DNA of 64,000 bases, taken from contig OY756146.1 of assembly GCA_963576785.1 (NCBI GenBank), positions 2,046,001-2,110,000 of the forward strand, read 5' to 3'. This DNA comes from Chlorophyllum brunneum. Lineage: Eukaryota; Basidiomycota; Agaricomycetes; Agaricales; Agaricaceae. Under the pieces are notes generated by a model. It searched no databases and had not been told where the DNA came from. It worked only from the letters and a program-made list of their open reading frames with translations. A program made the translations under genes and the position numbers. Shown piece by piece: positions 23,893 through 35,867 of this stretch (position 1 is its first letter; every line of letters starts with the position of its first letter).

Positions 23893-25109
23893 GGTTTGGG
23901 GAAGGATCAACTATGATAGAGTATGGGGCACTGCTGATATATCCCAATAAACCAGGGTGCAGATCGTAAGCTCCAGTGATCCGATTAACGCTTTCATAGA
24001 ACGAAGGTCAACTTGGAAGACTGGATTATTCATAAATCATCAGCTTTCGTTTCAGGATGCAGTGGCTATCTTATCCTCCAATTCAATTTCGGTGTTTCGC
24101 TTGCCCTTTTGAGATGCATTCTGGCTACATTACATGTAACTATTGCGCTTCAGCGTTTCAATTCTGATTGTTTGATGAAGCCTTGTGCCGTGCCCCGCTT
24201 TGTTCCCGTCACTGAGTCTTCTTTTCGAAGCAGAAGATACAGGTGGCGCCGTACGTGAGCCTTCAGGGCGGATTCGCTAACTGAAAGATGGCCCAAGAAG
24301 AGCTGGTCCAGATACGAAAAATGAAGGTTTGGTCGAGACGTTGTTTGAGCCCAACACGGTTCCACACGGACGTCCACTAAACGTTCATAGGGAATATACC
24401 TCTTCCAGTACGAAACGAACGGTCCTGAGGTTCTATCAGGGGTCGGATGCCTTGGGTTGACCCTGTGTTTCAATCGCGTCCCTATACAGAACTTGGAGTG
24501 TTTCGACGGCTTTATCAGAACATAAATTGTTGGCGTCCTCTTGGTCATCGTTTGTGCTCTTATAGATATTGATCCCCCGCACAAGTATCATCAGATCTAT
24601 TTCGGTTCAGGGCCTGCGACATAACGGTTGCGGTCATTCGAATGTCTTTCCACATGCAAAATATTCCGACTGCCAACGTGATCGAACCAAGGAGTAATCA
24701 AAGAAGCCGGGTGGGCGCTGGGAAGAGGCATGAACATGGAGAGAGTTGACGTGTGGGTGAAGGCTTCGGCTACTTTGTGGAATTCAGCGGGATGTGAAAA
24801 CGGTGGCGGACCGCTAGACATTGGAAGCGTTTAAATGAATATTGAATAGCTTTGCTGGCGGTTCCGAATACCTGAAGTCACGCGTCTGATATATGATTGA
24901 TGGGATGTGCCAGTCGTATTATGCCCAGCCGGATTGACCCCTACTGCACCAGTGCCGACGATATTCCACATCAAGAGAATATTCAATGGGGTTCACAGGT
25001 CGAAACGAGCATACAGTAACAGAATCTTAAGCCCATTTTGAAAGAGACATCCATCAATCGGCGTATATAATGTTAGTAGCTATGAGATGTGTCTCGGTTA
25101 CCGAGCATT
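23893..25109. other. Intergenic with uncertain minus-strand frames
   Basis: Shared upstream region of the divergent membrane-protein gene and the old yellow enzyme gene. Minus-strand frames at 24597-24821 (MSSGPPPFSHPAEFHKVAEA...) and 24150-24584 are open for 74 and 144 codons. They might be two exons of a small gene, but no domain was recognised and no clear splice pair joins them. Confidence 0.35.
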
Positions 25110-26693
25110 ATGACCCCCAATAACCTCAACGTCCCTGCTCAGGGTATCCCATTCTTCACTCCCGCTCAGGTTCCGCCTGCGGGTACTGCAACCGATCCAC
25201 AGCCAGGTGCTCGGCCCATTCCGACCATCTTTAAGCCTCTCAGAATTCGTGGCATGACATTTCAAAATCGCATCTGGGTACGATTTGTTTGCCAAAATAC
25301 AGCTGTGAAACTCAATTATACTTTAGCTTTCACCTCTGTGTCAGAGTTCTGCGCAGGACGGTGTAATGACACCATGGCATCTTGCTCATTGTAGGTTTCT
25401 CATTTACAGATATATCGGTCGAGTGTGATTAATTCTGATCTAGTGGGCGGAATACTTACCCGCGGCCCGGGATTAACTATGGTAGAAGCAATTGCTATAA
25501 CTCCAAATGGGCGTATTACACCTCAAGACTTGGGTATCTGGTCGTCGAACCAAGTGGCTGCCCTCAAGCAAATCGTCAACTTTGCCCACTCACAATCTCA
25601 GAAAATTGGTATCCAACTTTCACATGCTGGTAGGAAGGCCTCCACTGTTGCACCATGGATAACCGGCGACGCTACGGCTTCAAAAGCAGCTGGTGGTTGG
25701 CCGGACAGTGTCTGGGGACCTTCAGCCTTACCATACCAGAATTCATATCCAAAACCAAAGGAGCTCAGTCGCGAGGCGATTAAAGGACTCGTGGGTGAGT
25801 TTGCGGAGGCCGCGAAGAAAGCGGTTGAGGCTGGATTCGACGTAATCGAAATTCATAATGCCCACGGATATCTCTTGGATAGTTTCATTAGTCCGATCAG
25901 TAACAAGAGGACCGATGAGTATGGTGGATGCTTTGAGAATCGAATTCGATTTACTTTGGAGGTCGTTGATGCCGTTCGCGCCACGATGCCTGACTTTATG
26001 CCTCTTTTTCTAAGGTATGCGGTGCTTATACCTACTGAGCCGATAATATCGTTCTTACACAACCTTCAGGATCTCTGCGACGGATTGGTTGGATGAATGC
26101 CTTCCTCCAGAGCTATCCTGGCGCTCCGAGGATACAGTTCGCCTCGCTCCCATCCTTTATAAACATGGTGTCGATCTTTTGGACGTCTCCTCTGGTGGTA
26201 ATCACCCCCAACAGAAGGTTCGGCTGGGACCCGCTTACCAAAGCCCATTTGCGCGCGATGTCATGAAAGCTATGAGCGCCAAAAAACCTTATCCAGCTTC
26301 TAGTAAATTTTCCCATTTTGCAGCCTTCGGCATGTTTTGACTTCTTTGACAGAGATAGACAGGGTTTCCGGCTGTACAGCAAGACCAGAGCGTCTCCTAG
26401 TCGCTAGTGTTGGCGCCATAACCAGTGGCATTACCGCTGAGCGGTTGCTTGACACCGGATATTGTGACGTTGTCATGGTTGGGCGAGGTTTCCTCAGGAA
26501 TCCTGGCTTAGTTTGGGCCTGGGCGGACGAATTGGCGGGGTTTGGTACCGATGAACTAGATCACCTAAAGGATGCTGCGCGAAAGGAAGGAGGGGGAATA
26601 CAAATTAAACTCGCCAATCAAATCGGTTGGGGGTTTGAAGGTAAATGGAAGAAGACGAGTGGTATAAGGGATGACCATGAAAGTAAAGGGTGA
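25110..26693 (+). CDS. NADH:flavin oxidoreductase (old yellow enzyme, YqjM-like)
   Basis: An FMN-dependent ene-reductase using NAD(P)H (family knowledge). The start at 25110 gives MTPNNLNVPAQGIPFFTPAQ; the family core begins IFKPLRIRGMTFQNRIW. A 64-bp exon (25327-25390) encodes LSPLCQSSAQDGVMTPWH, containing the Cys that in YqjM-type enzymes tunes the flavin. Exon 3 (25444-26014) has RGPGLTMVEA, QLSHAGRK (the substrate-binding His) and DVIEIHNAHGYLLDSF. Exon 4 (26070-26302) has GVDLLDVSSGGNHPQ. The last exon has LLVASVGAITSG and VVMVGRGFLRNP for phosphate binding, then IQIKLANQIGWGFEG; the stop is at 26691-26693. The last acceptor is ambiguous (near 26351 or 26378). The natural substrate is unknown. 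Confidence 0.9.
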
Positions 26694-27456
26694 CAGCAGG
26701 AACATCTGCGGAGCCAATGTTTAATTTCAACAACGTGAGTGCCGCTGTAGTGTTTCAGGAATCGTGACTGAGAGAATGGATCAGAAATGCTGTAAAGTAC
26801 CATGCACTTCTCAACAGTGTTGTCGGTTTCATGTTGAATATTGCCCTCGCCTTGCACGTCACTGCATGTGTGATCCGGCACTATTGTCGACTCTCTTCAA
26901 AATGGATGCTCCCTCAATGCAACGTGCCATTAGAATGACTGAGAGAAACCAACTCCAACGCCCAAGCATCTATTTGTGAACTGCGAATTGCAAGGTGCCG
27001 GCCTCTGTTAACAATAGGTCCCAGAATATCACTATTGTTGGACAGATGTTGATGGGCATACTCCCTAAATGAAAGCAAGTATCCTTGAAATGAGGAGTCG
27101 GGAAGAGGACTTCGTTAGTAGAGCGCATTCTGACCTGTTGCTTCCTTTGAAAGAACGTTATTCAGCAGTAATCTGTTCTATTAATTGCTTAAAGGTGGTT
27201 GATAGCCAAGTTAGCCCATTCCTATCACCTCATGGCAATGAGGCCATCAATGCGGTTTGCCACACAGTGCTGTGTCTTCATTCCTTTCTACGTGGGAATA
27301 AACAATTAATTGGGGCGTGCTGGTCGTCAATAGGGTATATAGAGGGCTGTTAGCAAGTCGCTGTTCGTCCTTTAGAACGTCTATTGTGCCACTCATCCGT
27401 CTCCCCAACAAAGCCCACCTCAAATCACAATCCTGGGAGCGTGCCCAACCCGAACG
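26694..27456. other. Intergenic, 760 bp
   Basis: Nothing recognised. Likely 3' UTR of the old yellow enzyme gene and promoter of the Kre9-like gene; a TATATAGAG stretch near 27335 is a possible TATA element about 120 bp before the start codon. Confidence 0.4.
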
Positions 27457-28070
27457 ATGTTCACTAACCCGTTGCTTGTTGCTGCGACCCTCTTCACTAC
27501 CTTCGCTGGTATTAGCCGCGCAGCCCCAACTGATGTGTATACGCCAAGGCTATTGACACCAAAGGAGGGTGCAGTATGGATTATTGGAACTTATGAAACT
27601 GTGACATGGTACCTTGCACTCGTTCTGCACACCATTGGAAATCCTCTTGGCTAATTTGTTCGCTCGCCTTCCTTCGTTGCGCTTGTAGGGACACTTCTGA
27701 TCCACCGGCGCACATTACCAATAGCACTGCGACACTTGTTCTGTCAAAGGGAGGCCGGTTGGATTATGGTATGGTTTTTGTTCTCATTTTTCATTTGTGT
27801 GGAACATGGTGTTTGGTTATGGAAATTGACGGCGAAATTTTTTTTCACGTACAGACCATCCAATAGCGGCTGGCTTCGATATAATGGCCGGTAAACGTCG
27901 TGTCCAAGTGCCTACTGTGACCGTTGGGGATGATTACCAGCTTGTTTGTAAGTTTAATCATTACCCTCGTTACAATCGCACCTGGTGCTGCTCGTTTTAC
28001 TAACATGGAGGAAATTATAGTGTTCGGTGATTCTGGGAACGCTGGACCCAGGTTTTCTATTCGGTACTAG
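27457..28070 (+). CDS. Small secreted Kre9/Knh1-like Ig-fold protein
   Basis: A short secreted protein related to the N-terminal domain of yeast Kre9/Knh1, linked to cell-wall beta-1,6-glucan (family knowledge). Exons 27457-27608, 27689-27768, 27855-27947 and 28021-28070 join in frame to give 124 residues. Residues 1-22 (MFTNPLLVAATLFTTFAGIS) are a signal peptide. Then come TPKEGAVWIIGTYETVTW, DTSDPPAHITNSTATLVLSK, DHPIAAGFDIMAG, VPTVTVGDDYQLVLFGDSGN and RFSI before the stop. These are the standard conserved blocks. The Ser/Thr-rich region and GPI signal of longer family members are absent, so it should be freely secreted. Confidence 0.85.
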
Positions 28071-28838
28071 TATTGGAGACCAAGGAATATGTTGATGAAT
28101 GGAGATATTGTGGTGGTGCACGGTGATGGCACGCATGGACACTTTGGTGGACTTGAACTTATACTTGGAAGAAATGGACTTGTATGGAATTGGTGCGGAC
28201 ATCCCATGGACACATCTCCATATATTACCTGAATTGTTCGTGTTGCTTTGTAGTTAGGGTGTGGCAGTTCGGACGATTTCAAATTTTTGATGGATACTAC
28301 CCTTGGACTTGTAGTACTCAACATGATATCTCCTGCGAAGGTCTTCGATATCGGGTCCCACGTTCGAACAATTGCCACCATCGTGTCAAACACTATGTCA
28401 GCTAACTTTCATATTCTAGATTGGTAGAAGTGGAGACTGGTCCACCGCAAACGATTGCGTACGACCATTCTGTGGGGGAGTATATAGCCTTTGTAGACTA
28501 TTGAGAAGTGTTGAAAAACCGCGTACTTTGTCCCAGGTATGAAGGGGTGACGATCAATGTCTTCCGCCTGAATACTGGAGGCCAGAACTTCATTCAGAAT
28601 CGTCGGCCTTAGATTTCGCGGGGTCCGACCTCGGCCGGGATTTGCCGTTCGCACCTAGACTTCCATTACGGAAAGCCCCGAAGGGCGAAGGGATTATGAG
28701 TGACTCAGCATGTGACTACCGATGAGTACTTGTATTTCATGTCACCCACAACTTGGCTGGGGCGGTGACACACACACCGTAAAACTATATACCCCGAATA
28801 TCAATAATACACAGCCCACGTACTGCTTATTTTGAGTG
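28071..28838. other. Intergenic, 770 bp
   Basis: Tail-to-tail region between the Kre9-like gene and the methyltransferase gene. Short open frames only; no recognised protein or RNA. Confidence 0.45.
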
Positions 28839-29833
28839 TCAGAAAGGAGACTGCCGATATTTATCTGTCAATGGCACATACTGCATTGATGGGTTAATCG
28901 TTCAACAGCTAGACACGCAGCTCGTATACTCACTGAGACTCCCATGATTTTCTTGGATGTGACTTTGCCGTTCGCATCCTTATCGACTTGTTCAATGTAT
29001 TGGGAGTAAGTCCCGACTGGGATGAACATCCGGCCAGGAGATGCAAGTTGGTCAACAAGTTCGGAAGGCAACGAGGGCGCAGCTGCGCCAACGTGAATGG
29101 CATCATAGGGGCCTGAGTAAACCATCCATCACGAACCGTGAGTGCCAAGGCCAAGCGAGAATCTTTGATACCAACCGCCACTTGGATATCCTTTCCTTCC
29201 ATCTCCTGCCATCATTTCAATTTTCTTCTTCTCAAGAGCCTCGCCAAGCCCGTCTGCCTTCAAGTTGGATACGGACCAATCAACGAGCTCAGGGATGTGG
29301 TCAATTCCGACAACCTTCCCAGTAGGACCAACGAGGTGATGGAGAACGGCAGTCAAATAACCAGATCCGCTCCCAACATCGAGAACTTTAGCTCCAGGAT
29401 TGAGAAAAGGAAGTAGGTTTTCTGAAGCATAGGCATGCTGGAGAATAAGCACGTCAGTGGACGTCCCCGCCTCCGCGGGATGGTAGCAAGATGGGCGCTA
29501 ACCATGTGTGGTGCACTGATAGTAGCACCATGGCCAATTCCTCTACCAATGAGATCGATAAGCCAAGGACTTTGGATGAATCAAGTGTGACGCAACTGAG
29601 GGGAGTCCTCGTACGCGCTGACCTTGTGCGACACATAGTTTGCTCGATCTACCCTCGTCATTGCCTGAAGACCCGGCAGTGTCAGATGGAGACCATCGTG
29701 AGGTAGTAAATTAAGAAGGCATAGCGACGAAATGGGCGCTGACCTTGGCGACTCGGTCTGAGTGAAATATCCCGCTCTTCGACATGTTGTTAATGAGCTC
29801 GGAGTTTGTGTTTCCTGAGCAGCGCCATGCCAT
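28839..29833 (-). CDS. Protein-L-isoaspartate O-methyltransferase
   Basis: Repairs damaged proteins by methylating L-isoaspartyl residues using S-adenosylmethionine, in the cytosol (family knowledge). The minus-strand start at 29833 gives [20 protein letters not shown], matching the family's N-terminus. After an intron comes [11 protein letters not shown], then YEDSPQ followed across an intron by [14 protein letters not shown] (the conserved active-site block). The SAM-binding motif [12 protein letters not shown] lies near 29385, [11 protein letters not shown] near 29305, and later [20 protein letters not shown] (near 29110) and [19 protein letters not shown]. The final exon gives YVPLTDKY before the stop at 28839-28841. 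One donor reads GTTGCG, slightly unusual. All key motifs are intact, so the enzyme should be active. Confidence 0.93.
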
Positions 29834-30335
29834 GGTGAGTATTTAAGTGCTGTGCGGAAAGGCTGGGTTCGGCTTGACTTAATAAATGAGTGCAGTTGCA
29901 CCCACTATGATGTCGTTGAAGGAGCTGATAGGTATTTGGAGCTGATGGGATCAATTGGCATGTGCACACCCGCCCCCTTGTGAAACACCTCTGACTGTTG
30001 CAGATTCCCAACTACGAGCGATTTTCGCAATAGCAGCAGTGGACTTCTCTTATCGAGAACTTCCGAGTACGCAAAGAAGAGGCTGGGCAAAGGCAGTGTG
30101 TCATAGGCCAGAGGGCTCGGCTTGTTCGCAGCCGCCAAGACGGTCACGGAAGGCGTGACGCCGACGTCACTCATATTCGGATCGATCAAGTGGCGGTGCT
30201 GTTGTGGCGGAATGGAGTAATTTAATTATTTCGCAGCTAGACCAGATCCCCTTTGCCTGGTGCCATAATCTTACCCGCCTTATAACAGTCGCTTTTCTTC
30301 CTTTCATCTTGCCATTCGCCTTCCCTCCTCACTAC
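29834..30335. other. Divergent promoter region
   Basis: About 500 bp between two divergent genes. A minus-strand frame of 94 codons (29905-30189, MIDPNMSDVGVTPSVTVL...) is open but unrecognised, and it sits where the promoters should be. Confidence 0.4.
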
Positions 30336-32240
30336 ATGCTCATATCTTATGCAGAACGCAGTTCTGCCACTCCGTTCGGTTCGCTCCTCCTCGTTGTCTT
30401 CACTGTACGTCCTTATCAACGTGTCTCTGCAACGCCACTGACTCCAATCCATGTACAGTCTATCCTAGAGGTCTTCCTCGTCTGTTTTGCTGGCTATATT
30501 CTTGCAGGTCGCGGTGTACTCGATAAGAAGACCCAGAAGGTTCCTCACTCGTCTCCTGGATCCCGATTTGCTGAGCTGATATTTCCTGCCGGTAGCAACT
30601 AAACCGTCTCAATGTCTCACTCTTCACTCCTGCTTTGCTGTTCTCGAAAGTTGCATTTTTCCTGACGCCTCGTACGCGAAGCATTTTCTTCATTCCATAT
30701 GGATGTTGACTCGTCGAGCTACAGAAAAACTTCGTGAATTATGGGTCATTCCAATTTTTTTCGTTGTTGTCACAGCTGTCTCTGGCTTCGCGGCCTTTTT
30801 TCTCGGGTGGCTATTCAAGCTGAAACGTTCGCAGAGGTAACGTCATTTCCCGAAATTCCGGGCTCTAATCTAACGAACGTGCGCGACTATTTAGGAGCTT
30901 CGCCATGGCAGCCGCCATGTTCATGAACTCAAACTCGCTTCCCGTAGCCCTTATGCAAAGTCTTGTATTCACTGTGCCGGACCTCATGTGGGATGGTGAC
31001 GATAACAAGAATGCAATGCTTGGTCGTGCGCTGACTTACCTGGTCATGTACAGCACGCTCGGCATGATTGTAAGTCTCATTTCCTGGTATTTATTTTTGT
31101 TCCTGAAGGCACATGTTGACAGCTCCGGTGGAGCTATGGTGTCAAACTACTCTCACAAGCAGATCCCGAAATGAAAGAAGCGGAAGTTCATGAACGCACA
31201 CCGCTTCTCGGAGAATTCGACCACGGTGGCGAATACCGTCATTCAGAGCCGACAACATTCAACTCGAGCTCGATTGGCGAAAATGACGGTACAAGGAGCC
31301 CGGGAGCAATCGCCGCGCAACCCTTACCATATGGGACACGTCCCTCTCCGTTTCGCCGACGAACAACGTTCTATAACTCGTTTCCCAACTCTCCTAACCG
31401 CTCTCGCACCAACCTCGCTCAATATGATGCCGTTTCTCCTATCGATGTTGAGAATGCCGAACTTCCCAGTTTCAATCAGCAACCCAGCCCTGGGCCAGCT
31501 CACGGGATCAAGCGACACATCCTTTATGTGTGGAGGTCCTTTAACGATTTCATGACTGCTCCACTTTGGGCGTCGCTTGCTTCTCTTATTGTCGCCAGTG
31601 TTCCTCCTCTTCAACACTGGCTACAATATAATGCCCAGCCTGTCAAGGGTGCCATCTCTTCCGCAGGAAATTGCTCTATCCCTATCACTCTAATCGTTCT
31701 GGGGGCCTATTTTTATCCCGTCCGACCTGAGGGTGGAAATGACGCCTCAAACATACCGGTCACGCTCACGACAAGCCAGTCCACATCAACACTGGTCGGT
31801 TCTGTCCGAGGCTTTTTCGGAAAGAATGTTCGCACAGAGACACCGGTTCCAGGACAGACCGTTTCGAGGAAAGGAGAAACGAAGACAGTCGTTATCTCGG
31901 TCATCTCGAGAATGATCTTGACTCCACTTTTGTTAATGCCCCTCATCGTGCTATCAGCCAAATACGATTTCCACGCTGTGTTTGAAGAGTACGCGCTGAT
32001 CACATCCTTAACACTTTCTATTACTGACCGTTTGTCAAAAATAGCCCCGTTTTCGTTTTGGCCAGCGTCCTTCTAGTGGCTTCCCCTCCTGCGCTGACGT
32101 TGGCGCAGATTACGCAAGCCGCGTCGGGTGATGCCTTTGAGCGGCTTATTTCTCGGACCATCTGTTGGTCGTATTGTGTTGTCACGCCACCGACCACCAT
32201 CGTTTTTGTTCTGTTTGGCCTTATGCTGACGAAGATTTGA
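30336..32240 (+). CDS. Auxin-efflux-carrier family transporter (ECM3-like)
   Basis: A PIN-like membrane transporter of unknown substrate in fungi; yeast ECM3 is the closest named group (family knowledge). The start at 30336 gives MLISYAERSSATPFGSLLLV; an in-frame upstream start at 30204 is possible. Exon 2 has SILEVFLVCFAGYILAGRGV, then LNVSLFTPALLFSKVAFFL and ELWVIPIFFVVVTAVSGFAA. The family's MFMNSNSLPVALMQSL is at 30917-30964. A long soluble loop (about 31170-31500; ERTPLLGEFD, Ser/Pro-rich) splits the two helix bundles. The second bundle has PLWASLASLIVASVPPLQ, SSAGNCSIPITLIVLGAYF, RMILTPLLLMPLIVLSAKY and SGDAFERLISRTICWSYCVV, ending VFVLFGLMLTKI. Several short introns. Confidence 0.88.
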
Positions 32241-34174
32241 AGCAAGGTTTTATTTCTTGTTCTCACCTAGTTTGGCCATTTATCCGTAGATTGGATGCCC
32301 TCTACCCCTAGACTTATAGACAAGCTAACAATATCCTTTTTGTCGTTCATTGTTCCGGACCAATAGTTGTATCATATCATTAACCCCGATCTCTCAATTT
32401 TCTTCTTTTCGTCCCATACTGCGTTTGTCGACCAGCCCGGAAACTATCTAACTGCTTTATTACCAATGGCCAACGAGGAAACGTCACAAAGGAAGTTACT
32501 CGTCTCCGCCCACTTGGCTAGTGCCCTTATGTCATAAGGGACATTTGAAAGCCGAGGGGATCTGCGGAACGTGCTCATCAATTGACACCGCAATCTGGTA
32601 GACCGCGAGTCAAAGCGACAAAGCTTTAAAATTTGAAGAACGAGGGCCAAGGAAAATGTAACTTGATTAATAATTACTCCCAGACACCTTGTGTCTGCGG
32701 TCAGGTTTCAATCGCCGATTTCTATCCACAGATCGTCGTGGTCCGAGAACATACTTAGCTATAGTGCAGGTCACCTAAAAACCGCTACTTTTGTGCAAAT
32801 GGAAGTGACGCTGAGAGTTTATTTAGACCAAAAATGACGGAGATATTGTTTTGGATCCTGAGAATGGTGGCCAAGTTACATAAGCAAAGTCCTAATATGG
32901 AAGGTAGTTCCAAATATGGCTAATCTAATCAATGTATCTAATCTAAGCTTTCTGCAACATAGTCTGGAATCCGACGATGTGATGCATATTTCCGTGAGCT
33001 GAAGGCTTGAACATGAAATTGGGCATCACAAGCTGATAATCCACTACAATATGCATCCAACTCACGAAAAAGACGGTTATGCCATTTTCGAATGAATAAT
33101 GTGTCAACTGAGGCAAGTGCAAGTGGCATATGGATCTCAATTTCGGAGTCAGATGTTGAGAATTTGGCTGATTGGTGAGTATGTCGGAATTATCGTGCAT
33201 GTGCTACAGAGCACAGCCTTCAGCCTTTCTGACGGCCCATTGTCTCGAGAATAGGAGTATATGAGGTGTATTTTCAAAGGAAATTTTACATTATGAATAT
33301 GTCGAGTCGAAAGGGAAGAACCGAAGATTGTTGAATGTTACATGCTAAATCTGGCGGTCTGGGTATTTTTATTTTTATTTTTACTTTATTTTATTCATTT
33401 TCGGGACCAGGTTCCAGCCGAGATGGCCAATGGCACAAAAGTAGCGGCGTCTAGCTGACCTACACCATACATATTTGTTTTTCGAGTTAGGAACCCGTTG
33501 GTCCGGGAGTGGCCGTTTCCGATCAACACCACCAACACTAACGGCATTGCCAACAAGCCAAGGCAGCGCGTCCACAAGACCCGAACAAGACCTCTGTTTC
33601 GGTGTTCACCAGTATTCTTTCCGGGCTTTAACCCTAGAAAGTTCCGTCTGTCGCCAATACCATCCATTCATGTCCATCCTGACGTCTGATCGTTCGCTGG
33701 AACACGTTCACCAGGTCACAGAGTGACTGAACAATGAACATGCACCATGTGTTGAAAGGAAAACTCGTCATGTGTCACATCCATTGTGTGCTTTTACAAA
33801 GCAAAGCCACTACCGTAGGTGGATGTAGTCATTCAACTAGTAAGCCAGCCTCGACCCATCTGATATACTGTCAGTCCCTGAAAATGCGGTTAGCTGTATC
33901 TTTCTTTGTTTTCCTCATTCCTCGGATACAAGCCTAAGCTTCTTAAGGTATTTAGGCAGCTATCTCCGCCTAATCACAAAGCAGACGATGCTGAAGGGAC
34001 CCCTCTAACTACCAACCGGGACGTGTTGAGTGAATGCAACTGGATTCTGTTCCCGTAGACTCTCAGCCCTAGCGAATCTGGGATCTGGAACCCAGAGCAT
34101 AAAAGCTCTTCTCTTATCGTCCCAAACATTCCTCTCCTCTACTTCGATAAACCCAGAACTCACACTTCTCCTTC
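32241..34174. other. Intergenic, 1.9 kb
   Basis: No gene recognised. Minus-strand frames at 32444-32650, 32943-33200 and 33395-33667 are short and unmatched. An A/T-rich run of TTTTTA-type repeats lies at about 33365-33405. Confidence 0.4.
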
Positions 34175-35867
34175 ATGGCACCCGAGACGCAGAGCAAGGC
34201 TTGGCACTACGACACTCAATCTAGTTTCGCCTCCCTCCCGCTTGATATCCTTGTTTCGCTCATGGACTGTAAGTCCTCTCGACTTGATAGCCCTTCGAAA
34301 GGTGCATCCCCAGGCCCACTCATATTCTACACCTATTCATCTTACCTATCCTACTTAGACCTGTCGAGCCCTCTATGATGTCAGCCACCAGCGCATCGTC
34401 TGGATCAGGGCCCTCACTGACGTATGCGTTGCAAACCATATCTTCCTTCCAACCTTCCAACCCGACTGTTTGACTACTGAAGAATTATCAAAAGCTGCTA
34501 CTGCCCCCTCGAGATGGTTGGCGTCTGTATATAGAAAGTATCATCAACAGGCAGGCAAGTCGATCGATGATAGAATGTCCTGGCCCACGGCCCCCACCTT
34601 CTCTACCAGTCTCCACTTGATCCACTACGATGACGTTGAAGGAGTGTTTCTCGTACCGGGAGGCCGATTCGTTCTTGTCTTGACAATACACTCGTTGCAA
34701 CTGCGAGATTTAGAGGGAGTTGTGATGAAGCGTTTTGGAGAGATTAATAGAAGCCCTTGGGTGGAGCAACTACTCGCGCGTCTCGACACTAACTGGCAGT
34801 ATAACTGCGAGTTTTCTGTGCAGTCTACGGAGGATGGCATGGGATTACGTGTGGCTGTAGCTTCCTTGCTTGTAGAGACCTACCGCATACCGAAGGGCTC
34901 GTGAGTCTTTTTCTTTGGCGTTCCCAATCATTGACTAATACTGACTGATCGGTCACGAACAGGGATATACCCAAACAGATTGTCATTTATGAAGTTTTTC
35001 CTCTGGAAGCTCAGCCTAGTTTTAAAGAGATCGCGTTACTCCGGGTTGATTCGACTCCAATCACAGTCGAACCTCATCTTGCTGGCGAGCTGGTGATATT
35101 CGTCGATGACCGGACCGTCAAGGTCTGGAACTTTGCCAAGGACCTGAGAGCAGAGTGGAACACTCAGAAGCAATTCTTTCGCGTAAGCCTGACCATCTCT
35201 AATTTTTTTCGCGAGCTCATCGTGTGACTCATGCATCCATGTTTTCAAGGATTTTATCGTGGCGTCAGGTTCTGTCCTGCTGCTAAATTACGAGGAAACG
35301 GTGGTGTGGAAGATACCAACCTTGAAGCCTCCTAACCGAGAGCCTACTCCCACGACCCCGGAGGACGTGGCTGTATTCCCATCATTGTTCAGGAAGGGGG
35401 TTACGCATCTAACCGCGCACATAGGGGTATTGAGCGACTGGTATTGCGGCAAAGGGGAATCCACCCTTGACGTATTCTCCAGCGTCAGCCCCACGGATGA
35501 GACCTTCACTGTGTCGCGGTATGAGATGGCGTCACGAACCTCGCCTCCACACCTCTCGCCCACTGGACCATCCCTGTTGTTCCAGCACGATATACCTTTC
35601 AGCCTGAGTGTAGGCAATAAATTGGAGTACCAATACTGCGGAGGGGATCTCGTGTCGTGTTCGGTTGTGTGGGACCAGATAGAGGCGTATGTCATGATAT
35701 TGGGTAGAAATCCGAAGAACTTCCAAGGTGCTCATATGATAATGCATCTCGACCACGACACAAACTTGGTGGGTTTTTATTCAGTATGCCCCTTTTCGGG
35801 CAAAGTTTGTTATACGACCATCGAGCATCAGGTGGTAGTCGCAGACCTGTTTGGTGGTGTATGCTAG
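34175..35867 (+). CDS. F-box protein (agaricomycete type)
   Basis: Probably a substrate adaptor of an SCF ubiquitin ligase. The start at 34175 gives MAPETQSKAWHYDTQSSFAS, followed by the F-box opening LPLDILVSLMD. Helices 2 and 3 (LIALRKTCRALYDVSHQRIV) are recognisable between 34281 and 34404, across an intron ending at 34356. Their first part is one base out of frame with the opening (see findings), so the model or the gene is imperfect here. Later exons read RWLASVYRKYH, YDDVEGVFLVPGGRFVLVLT, LRVDSTPITVEPHLAGELVI, VDDRTVKVWNF, ASGSVLLLNYEETVVWKIP and HMIMHLDHDTNLVGFYSVCP. They look like blades of a degenerate beta-propeller, as in many agaricomycete F-box proteins. Stop at 35865-35867. The rest of the splicing is clean (introns near 34903 and 35182). 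Confidence 0.72.

Noticed and set aside
33360..33410. A/T-rich run as a possible transposon end or origin
   Set aside because: Looks like a simple microsatellite; no flanking inverted repeats or duplicated target site were seen.
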